Assembly (NCBI RefSeq): GCF_000471905.2
Contig: NW_006494916.1
Span: 2,357,025 to 2,421,024, forward strand
Source: Amborella trichopoda
Lineage: Eukaryota; Streptophyta; Magnoliopsida; Amborellales; Amborellaceae
Length of the DNA: 64,000 nt
Direction: 5' to 3'
Part shown: piece by piece, positions 19,601 to 30,109 of the stretch
Layout: each line of letters begins with the position of its first letter
How positions within the stretch are numbered: position 1 is the first letter of the stretch
Made by a program: the position numbers and the translations under genes
Notes under the pieces: model-generated
Databases searched by the model: none
What the model saw: the letters and a program-made list of their open reading frames with translations, nothing else
Told to the model about the DNA's origin: nothing

Positions 19601-20610
19601 GGAACCCCATGATTCATGATCTAGTCCAATACATTTAACAAGAAGAGCAATATTAACTAATTGTAGGGGAAGAGAGAATGATCAGGCAGGTGAACATATT
19701 GATGACCAGTGTTACAAATCACCGCCCCGGAATGGACCCGAGCCATGGGCCAGGTGTGGGTAACCTGGAACCAGTTTGGGTAACCGGTCCTAACCAAGCA
19801 GATCTGGGCCAGGCTAAAAAGGTTTAGACGTTTTTAGATAAATTTAAAAAATACTATAAATATTTGTAAATTTTAATCAAAATAAAATACAAAAAATAGT
19901 GAAAAATAGGTAGGGGTATTTTAAAAAAGAAAAAGTTTGCATAGAGCCGAGAATCTAAACAATCAAATTAACGCACAGCTCAAAAATTTCACTAGAAGAG
20001 GTCGTTTCGATGCCCAAATATAATCAACTTGATCATCCCGACATCAAGATGCATAGACATCAGGAAGAAAAAATGGATTTCAAGTATTAGAAATAAGGCA
20101 TCTTACAATACATTTTTGGACCGTAGATTTTATGGATTTCAAGATTTTGAAGAAAAAAGGGATGGATGAAGTTTAGGAAACCTGAGAGCATTTTTTTTTT
20201 TTTATTAGACAAAAATTAAAGTATATTTCAGATAATTTCCCTTTTTTCGTTGGAGTTCCTCACTTGACCACCCTAAAAGGCCAAAACCAGCCACAATCAT
20301 CTTCCGGTTCAAGGCAATCCATACCTTTTTGTTATGGAAGTAATGAGAGAGAAAGTGAGAGAGAGAGAGATGACCTGACCTGAAAAAATCCATAGTCTTC
20401 AGAGGCTTTAGTGATCTGCCAGATAATATTTTGTCGACCTAAACCATCAGAAACACGACTGAGATCGATTACAGGAATGGATTCAGAAAGGGATTCATAG
20501 GAAGAGAACATGGGTCGTTCTTCAAGAGGAAGGATATACTTTTCTGTCAAATATTTGGAGTTGACACCATTGCTTATGAGTTTCTCTAATCCTTTAGCAA
20601 CCTCTGCCAT
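13697..20610 (-). CDS. 2-oxoglutarate/Fe(II)-dependent dioxygenase, intact array copy B (H6H/IDS3/DMR6-like)
   Basis: Four exons on the minus strand: 20610-20380, 19620-19376, 15793-15472 and 13948-13697, with stop TGA. All three introns (759, 3582 and 1523 bp) are GT-AG and the phases agree, giving 349 codons, a normal length for plant DOXC-class 2OGDs. The N-terminal domain (residues about 40-140) carries the DYGFFQ and NHGVPEDV blocks. The catalytic jelly roll has NYYPPCPDP (205-213), Fe ligands H222 and D224 (GHSDPNG), H278 (VEHRA) and the 2-oxoglutarate-binding R288/S290 (RIS). The family oxidises small molecules (hydroxylation, desaturation), usually as soluble cytosolic enzymes; the WRDFLRHPCHPLEDY block recalls hyoscyamine 6-dioxygenase and IDS3-like members. 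The substrate cannot be told. The start is the first in-frame ATG (MAEVAKGLEKL); upstream the same frame meets TAG. A possible poly(A) signal AATAAA on the gene strand lies about 175 bp past the stop. This is the only undamaged copy of six. Confidence 0.87.
14390..14520. repeat. 68-bp tandem repeat, intron 3 of copy B (about 2 copies)
   Basis: TAGATCTC at 14390 and TAGGTCTC at 14458 mark two copies of the 68-bp unit found in copy A. Confidence 0.85.
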
Positions 20611-22311
20611 GGCCGCTGATGAGAGACAAAATCTGCCCACTTTTCGCTAGACAGCATCCACTTTTGTAAGCAAACTCAAAAGTCTAGTACCTTTGTCTAT
20701 TGTCTGCTATTCTATCATCACCGTCCATTTTAATTTAATTTAGTTTAAAATAGTTTTAATTTAAAAATACTTTTTATCATATTTATTTAGTTATGTTTAA
20801 AACAAAACCTAAACCCCAAAATTCAGATAAATATTTTAAATCAAATAAAAAATAAAAAATAAAAATAATTTTTAGCCAATAAAAACAGCATTGTGAAATC
20901 TAAATTCAATTTTTCTCCCTCCATTTTCCTATAGTGTGCATCCCCTTTTACCTTTTTTGGCCATAGATATCTATATGGATATTATTTCCAAATAAGGCGA
21001 GATACATTGACACAAGGTGGGTTTGACCATTGTCTCCTTGTTCTACTGATGTGATAAGGACAAAGTTTTGGTGAGTCAACGGACTCATCAAAACAAGTAT
21101 CTCCTCATTTATGACACATCCATCCTTGCTGTACCTCCTCACAATAGGTGATGCTGACTCACAAAATAATAATTTCAATATTATCTTATAATTTTGATAT
21201 GTTATTAGAAATTCTGCTTCTTCATAGTTGGCAGTAACTCTCTATAGTTATTTTTATATTTATTTAGTTATTGGTAGGGTTTATATACGTTTAAACAAAT
21301 TATCCATTATAGCAATTATGTATTTTTTTTTCATTTTTTTTTATACTGGTTGTTCTATTTAAAATGGGAAAGTATCTTCGTACCTCCCATTTTTATGTTT
21401 TATATCTCGGTCGATCAAAGTTTTCAAAGCATATCTTGGGCTATAAAAATTCTAAGTTTTATATCTTTTAACCCCCTATGCTAAGTTTTTCCCTTTCAAA
21501 TATAAAAAATATAAAAAAGACATATCCTTTCTAAACAAATATAAAAAAGACATATCCTTTCTAAACATCATCATTTCCCTTTTTACGTAATTCTCCTAAA
21601 TCTGTCTCTCTCAACCTTTTTTCCCACTCTCTCTCCCCTTTCCCGTGTCGCTCACTCTCTCTCCCTCCTAAGAGAGACAAATAGGGTGAATGTTAAAGAG
21701 AGAGAAATTTGGGGAGAATATATCACATAAAGAGATGAAGGGTTTAGAATGCGCATATCTTTTTTTTATTTGTTAGTGCTTAAAAAATAGTGAAAAGTGG
21801 GTAAGGTTAATCAAGGGGTTAGAAAATATATTTTGAATCATTCGGTCTATTAAAATATGGAAACAACAAAATAGAGGGAACGATGGGATTTTTCCTTTAA
21901 AAATTTTTTCTACTAAATTTTAAATGACAAATGGAAGAGCGTTAGCATCATAATAATGGATGTTACATATTCATTAGAATATTTTTTGCATAGATGGGGA
22001 AAACCTACAAATGATCCTATGTGAAGAGAACATGCAAGACTAAGCCTACAAAACACCCTTTGTGGAGAGCACAGACACGGTTTTGGTGAGCCACCGGCTT
22101 ACCAAAATAGGTGTGTGTCCTTATGCATTAGGCATCCATGTTAATAATGAATGTCGAAAAATATAATTTCACTATATCAAAACGGAGGGTGGAAAAACAT
22201 ATTAAAAACCATACTTTTTTATTTTCAAAACTAAAATTTTCTATATACGTAAACCACAATAGTTGAGATTATCAAATCTTAAATGTTTCAGAACGATATT
22301 TTAAGAGTGAT
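20611..22311. other. 5' flank of the intact copy B; putative promoter region
   Basis: Upstream of the assumed ATG the reading frame soon meets TAG (near 20650), so translation is unlikely to start further out. AATTTAAATTAAA-like AT runs at 20730-20780 could supply a TATA element, but I cannot choose one. Both hairpins are present (21068 and 22080). Confidence 0.5.
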
Positions 22312-23258
22312 TGTTGGGTTATTTGGACCGTGTAGTATGTGGGACCTAGAGTCCCAAATATCATGATGCCACCCAAGATCGTGTACATAGAAGGCTAAAT
22401 GTGAAGTAGACAAATACAACTACAAATCGAGTGCAAGAAATAAAACAATAATAAAAAACTATACCACCACAACACATGATTTACGTGGTTAACCCCATCA
22501 GGTTATATTCACAGTTTTGGCAAGTAGAAATCTAATATTACAATGACGATTACCATTTTTGTTACAAAATATATACATATTTCTAAACATCAATAAGAAC
22601 CACATTGATCTTCCCTTTTAAACAAGCTCTCCCGACCGAGTAACACAATTGATCAATATCTACTTCTCCTACCGCTATGCTGCTACCGAAAAGAGCAACT
22701 TGAAAGCAATTGAGAGACTTTCTCTCTTTTTTTCTCTCTCTCTTGGAGACTTATCTCCATATTGAAGATTCGTTCCCATAACCCCTAGGAGGTGACCCTC
22801 AAAAGGATGAGTATTATGTCTTCCTTTGGTCCTCTTTTATAACGATCGCTTGGGCTTTATTTTGTTCCCCAAAGAAGCCCCCGTTTTCTTTTCTCAAATT
22901 ACTCCCAACTTTTTGAATAAAATATAGGTATGGTGACTTTGACTATCAACAAATCTAACAATCTCCACCTTGATCGTAAAAATCACCAAATTCAGCTTGC
23001 TGACTTTCATTGAATAGATTTCTTAATTTCTTATCACTTGCTTCTATTGTGGAATTTACTAATACACTTGGCATCCTTATTTCTCCACCTCAAACCATGT
23101 ATCCAACAAACTTCACTATTCATATTTTTCTTAATAAAAGTCTTAGCCCCGTACACACCTTGTCCTCTAATACCAATTGTAAGGTTACCAGGACCCCTAG
23201 CTTGCGAAATCGAGAATCTCAAATACCGGGATCCTACCCAAGATCGTGCACATAGATG
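22312..23258 (-). mobile_element. Old non-coding LTR-element remnant, unit 2
   Basis: This is the best preserved copy. The first LTR is about 649 bp (22312-22960), TG...CA on the plus strand. It is followed by the complement of a polypurine tract (22961-22971), about 200 bp of interior, the primer-binding-site complement at about 23165-23177, and the start of a second LTR at 23178, recognisable for about 75-80 bp. Confidence 0.62.
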
Positions 23259-24431
23259 GCAAAACCCAAGAGGATCTCATATTTACCGGTGAGTCGACTG
23301 AGTCAAAAACAAATTTTCCTTTAAAGAATGTCGATCCGAATTGGATCGCATCAAAAATTGTCGAGACACAAAGCCTCATTCACACATTGTTTTTCCAAAA
23401 TCATGTATATCAAATTAGGACTATTCTTTTTTTTTTTCTTTATTTTTAAGACAACACTCGTTACGAGATGGTCAATTAAGCTTTAAGTCACTTACTTGAT
23501 AGGGCACTTTTATACCTTGCATCTTATTAACTTTCATTATTCCCTCACGTTGGACTAACTCTTGGAGGAGTGTGCATATCAGGAGTGTCCATCCAATTAA
23601 CTTTCATTATTCCCTAATGCTAAAATAGATGCCTTTTATTCAAATGACGGTGGAGGAGTGTGCATATCTGCAGCAGTTGTGATGTCGAGTCTCGATTGCG
23701 AAGTATGGGAACGATAGGCATGAGCCATTTTCTCCACTAAACAGATAGTTGCCAAATATGTGAGATGAATGGTTGGTAGGGGAAATGAGACTTCCTTTTC
23801 CCATTTTAAATAGCTCGGAGATAAGCCATTGAAAAGTATGGCTATGAAGAAAAAAAACCCTCCAATTGATCATCTCGACATCGAGATGTACGATAAGAAG
23901 AAGAAAAAAGAAAGATTTTGAGTACCAAAAATATTGCATTTTACAACACTTTTACCAGACCGTTCATTTTCAAGATTTTCATATGTTTATAGATCTACTT
24001 GATTTTACCCATTTTTTAAGTTTAAAATTTTATATTTAAAGATAAAAATAGATTTGAAATAATCTAAAGAATTTTTTACACCAAAAATACATGTTATCAT
24101 AAAATTTGGAGGTGCGCCTTAATTGGATTGTTTAAGTTTGCAACCTTATACAAACCCCCAAAATAAAATTAAATTTGAGCCATTAGATTTCAACATTGTG
24201 AAATCTCCTATAATGGAAAGGTGCTTGCATACCCTTCAACCCGTCCATGATATTTTTGTTTGTTTTTTTTTCTTTCTCCCTCTATTTTCTTATATTTTGC
24301 ATTCACTTTACCCTTTTTGTTCACCGATGTCCATAGTGATATGATGCAGAAGCGGGTATAAGTACTCCTAGGAGAAAATAAAACTGGAACCACAACAATA
24401 ATCATAATAATAATAAGTTGATAGAATATAC

Positions 24432-26210
24432 TGTAACAATCCTAAAAGTTCAAAAAAAAAAAAAAAAAAAAAAAACGGGGGAAAATGGTGCTTTTAATAG
24501 GTGATGGTTTGATTGAGTATGATGGTCCTTGGGGACCATCACTATTTTCAAAACTTTTACTTTGGTTTAACTTTTGCTTTGCCTGCTTTTGCCTCCTGCT
24601 GCTTGCAGCTGGCAACGTCCTTTAGCGGACGTGGTTTTCGTACGATAAAAGCAGACTTTTAACGCGACACCTCAGGTATGAGGTAGAGCGTAATAAAACA
24701 ATATAATAATACGTTATAAGAATTTAAATAGGGGATGTGCGCACTCCCACCCTAAAACAAAATTTTGAGATCTCTCTCTCTGGTCGAAACACAGTGAACT
24801 TCTCTCTCGAACCGAATTTTTTTATCGGAAGCTCCCTCTCAAATAATTGTGGGTAAGTGATATCGTCTTTCTGAAAAATAGTCTGTTTTTAATAAATAGT
24901 GATATTTCCGTCCAGGATCTTTATTTTATAAGTTTTGTGTGTAAGTGACCCCATTGTCTCGAAAAATAATCCATTCTTTTTAAAAATGAAATGAAATAAT
25001 TATTTCTGCTTATTATCATGAATTTTAGGCGCGATAAATTTTATGCGCACGTGACCCCATTATCTTGAAAAATAATCTTTTTAATAAAAATTGTGATATT
25101 TTATCTATGTTAGAAATTTTGAATGCTGTAAATTAGGAAAATAAAATTATTTATTTTTCTTGTCTATTGTTAGAAATAAATGTGATATTTCTGCTTTTAG
25201 TAAAATTGTGATATTTCTGTGCAAATGACTGCCTTATTATTTAAAAAAATTGACATTTTTGTAATTGATTATAGTATTGTTGTGAAATGTTAATTTGTGA
25301 ATTGATATTCCATAAATTGTGATAATTCTGTATTCTTGAATTTTTATAAGAGTTTTTCTATACATATTAAATTGGCAATTATGCTAGAATGCCTTTACAA
25401 ACTGCTACCATTCTAAATTTGAGCCCAAAATATTTGATTGGTTATTTTTGAAATGTTATAGAGAGTGACTGTTGTTAATGGTTTAAGTGAAATTCATATT
25501 AATGGTTTCAGTGATATGTTGAGTACATGATATTGCTGCTTTCGAATGTTTAAAGAGATTTAGAAATAATTTAAGTATGCAAGTGGACTCACCCGGTTCG
25601 CCGGTGAGGTATAAGTGGACCCTATCTGGGACGCCGGTAGGGATTAAGTGGACTCATCCGGTAAGCCGGTGAGGTATAAGTGGACCTGCAGGGATTAAGT
25701 GGACCTATCTGGGACGCCGATAGGGATTAAGTGAACCCATCAAGACGCTGATGGGGTATATAGGTGACCTACTTGGGACGCCAGTAGGGTATTTTGTGAA
25801 ATCCTTTGAATTATGTACTGTCGTTAAAAGTGTTATAAGCATTTTAATTACTCGGATTATACTTAAATTATGCATTTATTGAAAGTGAAACTGTTGATGC
25901 ATTTCTGTTAATAGATCTCATTTTGAAAAATATTGATGTCTTTCAATCATGATTATTTTTAGGATTATGATGATCACTTACTGAGTAGCCAAACTCATCA
26001 AACTATGGTAAAAAAAAATTTTCAGGATAACTACGGATTCATTTTGAGTGCTAGTCAAGATCAACCTTGGAAGATACTGTTGTTGTGCTAGCTTTCTTTA
26101 TTTACTATGTAAGACCTCGCCACTGTAAATTTGTCCTATCAATAGATGTATATATGTTTTGTCCGTCACATCTCAGGAATAATAGTATTGTAAATTCTTG
26201 GGATGTGACA
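24432..26210 (+). mobile_element. Solo LTR, probably Ty3/gypsy
   Basis: A 1779-bp insertion, absent at the same place in units 1, 2, 4 and 6, begins TGTAACAATCC and ends GGGATGTGACA: TG...CA ends with near-matching inverted termini, as in plant gypsy LTRs. It is flanked by TATAC and TCTAC, a 5-bp target duplication with one difference; the empty site in unit 2 reads GAATATACCATC. A long A run lies near the left end, a TATA-like stretch near 24715, and a short tandem repeat in the right third. There is no internal coding region, so it is a solo LTR left by recombination. Orientation is inferred from the TATA-like stretch. It is young relative to the array because only unit 3 has it. Confidence 0.78.
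25577..25795. repeat. Imperfect short tandem repeats inside the solo LTR
   Basis: About seven diverged copies of a unit of roughly 30 bp built on AAGTGGAC...GGGACGCCGGTAGGG. Two sub-types alternate (CCGGTGAGGTAT and ACGCCGGTAGGGATT). Confidence 0.85.
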
Positions 26211-28215
26211 TCTACCATCTCCCAATTTTTGCAAGGGAATTCACCCCAAAATGAAGAGACATCTCCCACCAAATGAACTTTGAACAAACCAAATAATTAA
26301 AGAAATAAAAGAACGACAAAAGATCTCCCTCTCTTCCATGTTTTTCTTTTCCCACCCTATTTTCTCACTATTTATCTCCCTATTTTTTTCTCTTTCCACG
26401 TGTTTCTCTCTAATCTCCTAACTTTTAACTCCCTTTTATTTATCTCTCTTTCTATCCTATCGAAAACCCTCAATTTTTATCTAGATCTCCTTAAATCTCG
26501 TGTTAACTTCTCTTTCGAAACGATAATTAAAGATAATCTCTACTTATACTAAAGACCTATTTCCTAAACCAAAAGCAAATCATGCACCGACCTAACGTAT
26601 CTCCCCGATTTGGGAGTAGATCGACCTTGAGCTTATAGAACTCAAGTATTTTAGAGAACTTCTTGATAATTGGTGATAGAATGCCTCTGGGAAAGAGAAG
26701 TAGCCTATGAGAGAAAGATGAACCTCAGAGAGGGAAAAAAAAGATAGATAAAGTCATTAGAAGAAATCAGAGAGTTCTAAGAACTTACTTCTTGGAAGAA
26801 CATGCGAAACATTATTTTTAACAGTGGATCTGATCTTATTATCCAGCGGACGTAGCCTAAAAGGTGAACCACGTAAAATCTCGATATTAGTAAGTCATTT
26901 CTATTTTATTTGTTTTATTGCTTGATTTTTCAACTCATAAACATACGCACATCGTTTCTGGTATATTTTGTGTCCCGAAAATCTGGATTCTGCTGCGCAC
27001 ATCCCCATTCATGCCAGAGGACTTGACTCTGTGAGGCCAACAGTTACGTATGAATCAAATGAAACAAAAATTAGAGGAACTTTAACAATCAACTTTAAAA
27101 ATAAGGGGTTTTTACAAAGGGGTATAGAGCCGAGGAACTGAACAATAAAATTCGAGCCTACATAAGTAATTTTCTTATGATTATAATAAATTTAAGTTAT
27201 ATTTTCAACATATTGTTTTTCAGATCCTCTTTTACATATGCTATTTAGCAAATATATAACCAATTTCTATTAAATGATACTCTCAAATTGTTGTTGCAAT
27301 CTCTATTCTACCTTCCAACATTATATATTTAGGTAAAGGCACACTACCATTGAAAACAGTTGTGTCCAGTACAGGACTTGAAACCCTCATTTTAACAAAA
27401 TGCATTCACCATATGGAGCCAAGTAAGCTGTAGAATAATGACAACCATGTCACCAATTGCATCAAACTCATTGTGGTTCAGGATGCTAAGCCCTAGAAAT
27501 TTTCACTCTGCACAATACTTGAAGTGGTCAAGGACTGTTTTCCCCTTGAGTTCCTGGCTAAAAAACCTGTCAAAGAACTCCCCAAATGTGTAACTCCTGT
27601 AAATTGCAGGGCTTTCTTTGCTCACTAATTCATTGGCAGGCCCAATTGATGCATCCAAAGAGGGACCATAAAATGTTGGCAATGAAATTCGAGAGGATGT
27701 AGAATTCGTAATTGCACGGTGTTCCACGCTTTTGAACCTCCCGTTGCTGATAACCTAAACCATTCACACCAACACATAAATCTCTCTATTTTTTTGTATG
27801 ATAAGGCACATGATAGCATAGAACAGAAAGTGAAAGACTGTAAGAGAGATAGAAAACTAAAAAGAGCTAGTGATGATATTCAAGTCCCCAAACTCCTATG
27901 GGGGGGGGGAATAAATTAGTAATGTACATCTACTCCCTCAGCTAGGACACATATTTGGTGTGTTTTCTCAACATGAAGCTTTAGAATGAACTTAAGAAAT
28001 TAGATTAACTGGATCAGTATTAAAACAAATAAAAAATAAAAGAAGTTCTCAAACAGTCCAAAATTTGAATGCATTCTATATACTCAGTTCTACTGCATCG
28101 GTCAGATGACCTACTCGAGGATTTTTACGAGCTGAATTTTTGGGAACTACTTCAAAATATTAAGATAATTATTTACAAAGGAAGAAAAAAGTTTAAGTTT
28201 GAGTTTTCTAATATT

Positions 28216-28346
28216 TAGATCTTACCCTCTAAAAATCGGACGGTTTCTACTCAATCTTGAGATATAATCCTTTTCAGGATACTTAGGTCTCACCCTCTGT
28301 AAACTGGACAGTTTTTACTCAATCTTGATATATTATCCTTTTCAAG
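28216..28346. repeat. 68-bp tandem repeat, intron 3 of copy C (about 2 copies)
   Basis: Same two-copy form as in unit 2, in keeping with the recent duplication of that half unit. Confidence 0.85.
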
Positions 28347-30109
28347 TGTTTAGGGGGTGCAATTAAAAAAATTTTTTGTTGAGGTTAATATATGTATTAA
28401 AGACGTTATATCTCAAAACTTTGGGGTCCTAGGTGGGGTTTTATCTGAGGAAATAAATGGACAGTATACTTCCGAGGGAGTAGAATATCATTTGGGATTT
28501 GAGCAAAGGGAATGAATCTGCAATATGCTTTTGTGGGTGTGCAGAAAATCTTTTTGGAATATTCAATTGCCAAGTAAAAACTATACATAAAATCACATCA
28601 CCACGACCCTCATATGTCCAATCGAAATAGTTGGAGTGTGTTGCCGCTAAAAGAAAATCAAAACCCAGAGCCGGAAGAACAGCATACCCCAACCGTCAAG
28701 GATTGACATCTGACTGTCGAGATGACATATTTATTTTCCTACAATGGACTCCCATAAATTGTATCTGAACTCCTAAAAACATGGACTCATTAAGGGCCAT
28801 TTTTCTATTTTGTGGAAATAAAGATGCTTTTCAAATTGGATCCATGAAACACATCGAACCTTATTACAACAACTTCTTATTCAGCTTGACAAGGTGGCTG
28901 GGCACTATAACTTGACATCTTGAATTCCAATTCTACCATAAGTAAGAAATTCATTTCTCATTAAATTACCCCCCAAAAATACCCAAAAACAATAGGTCAT
29001 AGTTATTATAAACAATGTGAGCCTAGCACTGACATATGTGAATACTTTGTAGCTCCTTGTATAAAAATAGCACAATGTGATTAATCCATTTATAATAACA
29101 ATTAAAAACATTTGGTTAGTACAAATAACGTGAGCCTTGTATTGACATATGTGAAAACTTTGAAACTCCATGTTTAAAAATAGCGCGATATGATTTGAAA
29201 TATGGGCTGCATTGAAAGTTTCATAAGAAGAGCCCAGTGATTATAACGGTAAACTAGGCTGCATCATAAGAATAATGAGAAGTGCTTTGTATCGTACCGG
29301 CAATTGATCGGCTATATTAACCACAAAAGCATTTTTCTCCGGTTTCACGATGATCCATTTTCCATCTTTGAGCACTTGCAATCCTCCTACTTCATCTTGC
29401 AAAAGAATTGTAATGCCATTCCGATCGGAATGCCCTGGCAGCCCAAGTGTTAGGTTGGGATCAGGACATGGAGGATAGTAATTTATCAACTGTATTTGAT
29501 TATGCTTGCCAAATTTCTCATTCAAATAACCAGAATCAAGTCCAAGTCCTTCAGATAATAAAGCCAAGAGCTTTAGTATCAATGCCTTGATCTCAAGAAC
29601 ATACTTGCTAGCTACCTCCCTACAAGAAGAGGTCTCCATTGTGTTAGGTAAGCTTGAAAACAAAAAAAAAAAAAATATGAGAGGCGGTTTTAGGGGGGAT
29701 ACCAGACCAATATCAATACTTTGTCCAAATGTCTTTGGTCTTGGCTGATTCCCAGTCCAAATCGATGATTTCATATCTGGATAGCCGGGTTTCAAGTATA
29801 TGTTGATTATGTGCCTCAACCAAATGATGAAAACAAAGAAAAAAAGAAAAGAACCTTCAATTGCTATCTCTCTTAAGTTGGGTATAGAAAGTCTCTAGCA
29901 ACTTGGTTGTCCGAATGTCACACCTATTAATAAAACATAGTTATAGGGGCCCTTGAATGATAATTAATACTGTCATCTGAAACTAACATACCCAGCTCAA
30001 TATTATTTTATTAGTTGTTTTGTACATACATTGTAACATATAATATTTAATAATTTTTTTTTATTTTTTAAACTTTTTTGTTTTGTGTTATTTATGGCTA
30101 AAAACACGT

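Larger units (their letters stand above)
11582..23581. repeat. Tandem array unit 2
   Basis: This is the most complete unit, with no late insertion, and it carries the intact gene. Its left half (to exon 3) matches unit 3; its right half matches unit 1. It lacks about 24 bp near 13515 that unit 3 keeps, so that small loss came after the two separated. Confidence 0.9.

Noticed and set aside
24453-24474. A run near the left end of the 1.8-kb insertion, suggesting a SINE or LINE tail
   Set aside because: The insertion has TG...CA ends and a 5-bp target duplication, and the A run lies inside near the left end, so a solo LTR fits better.
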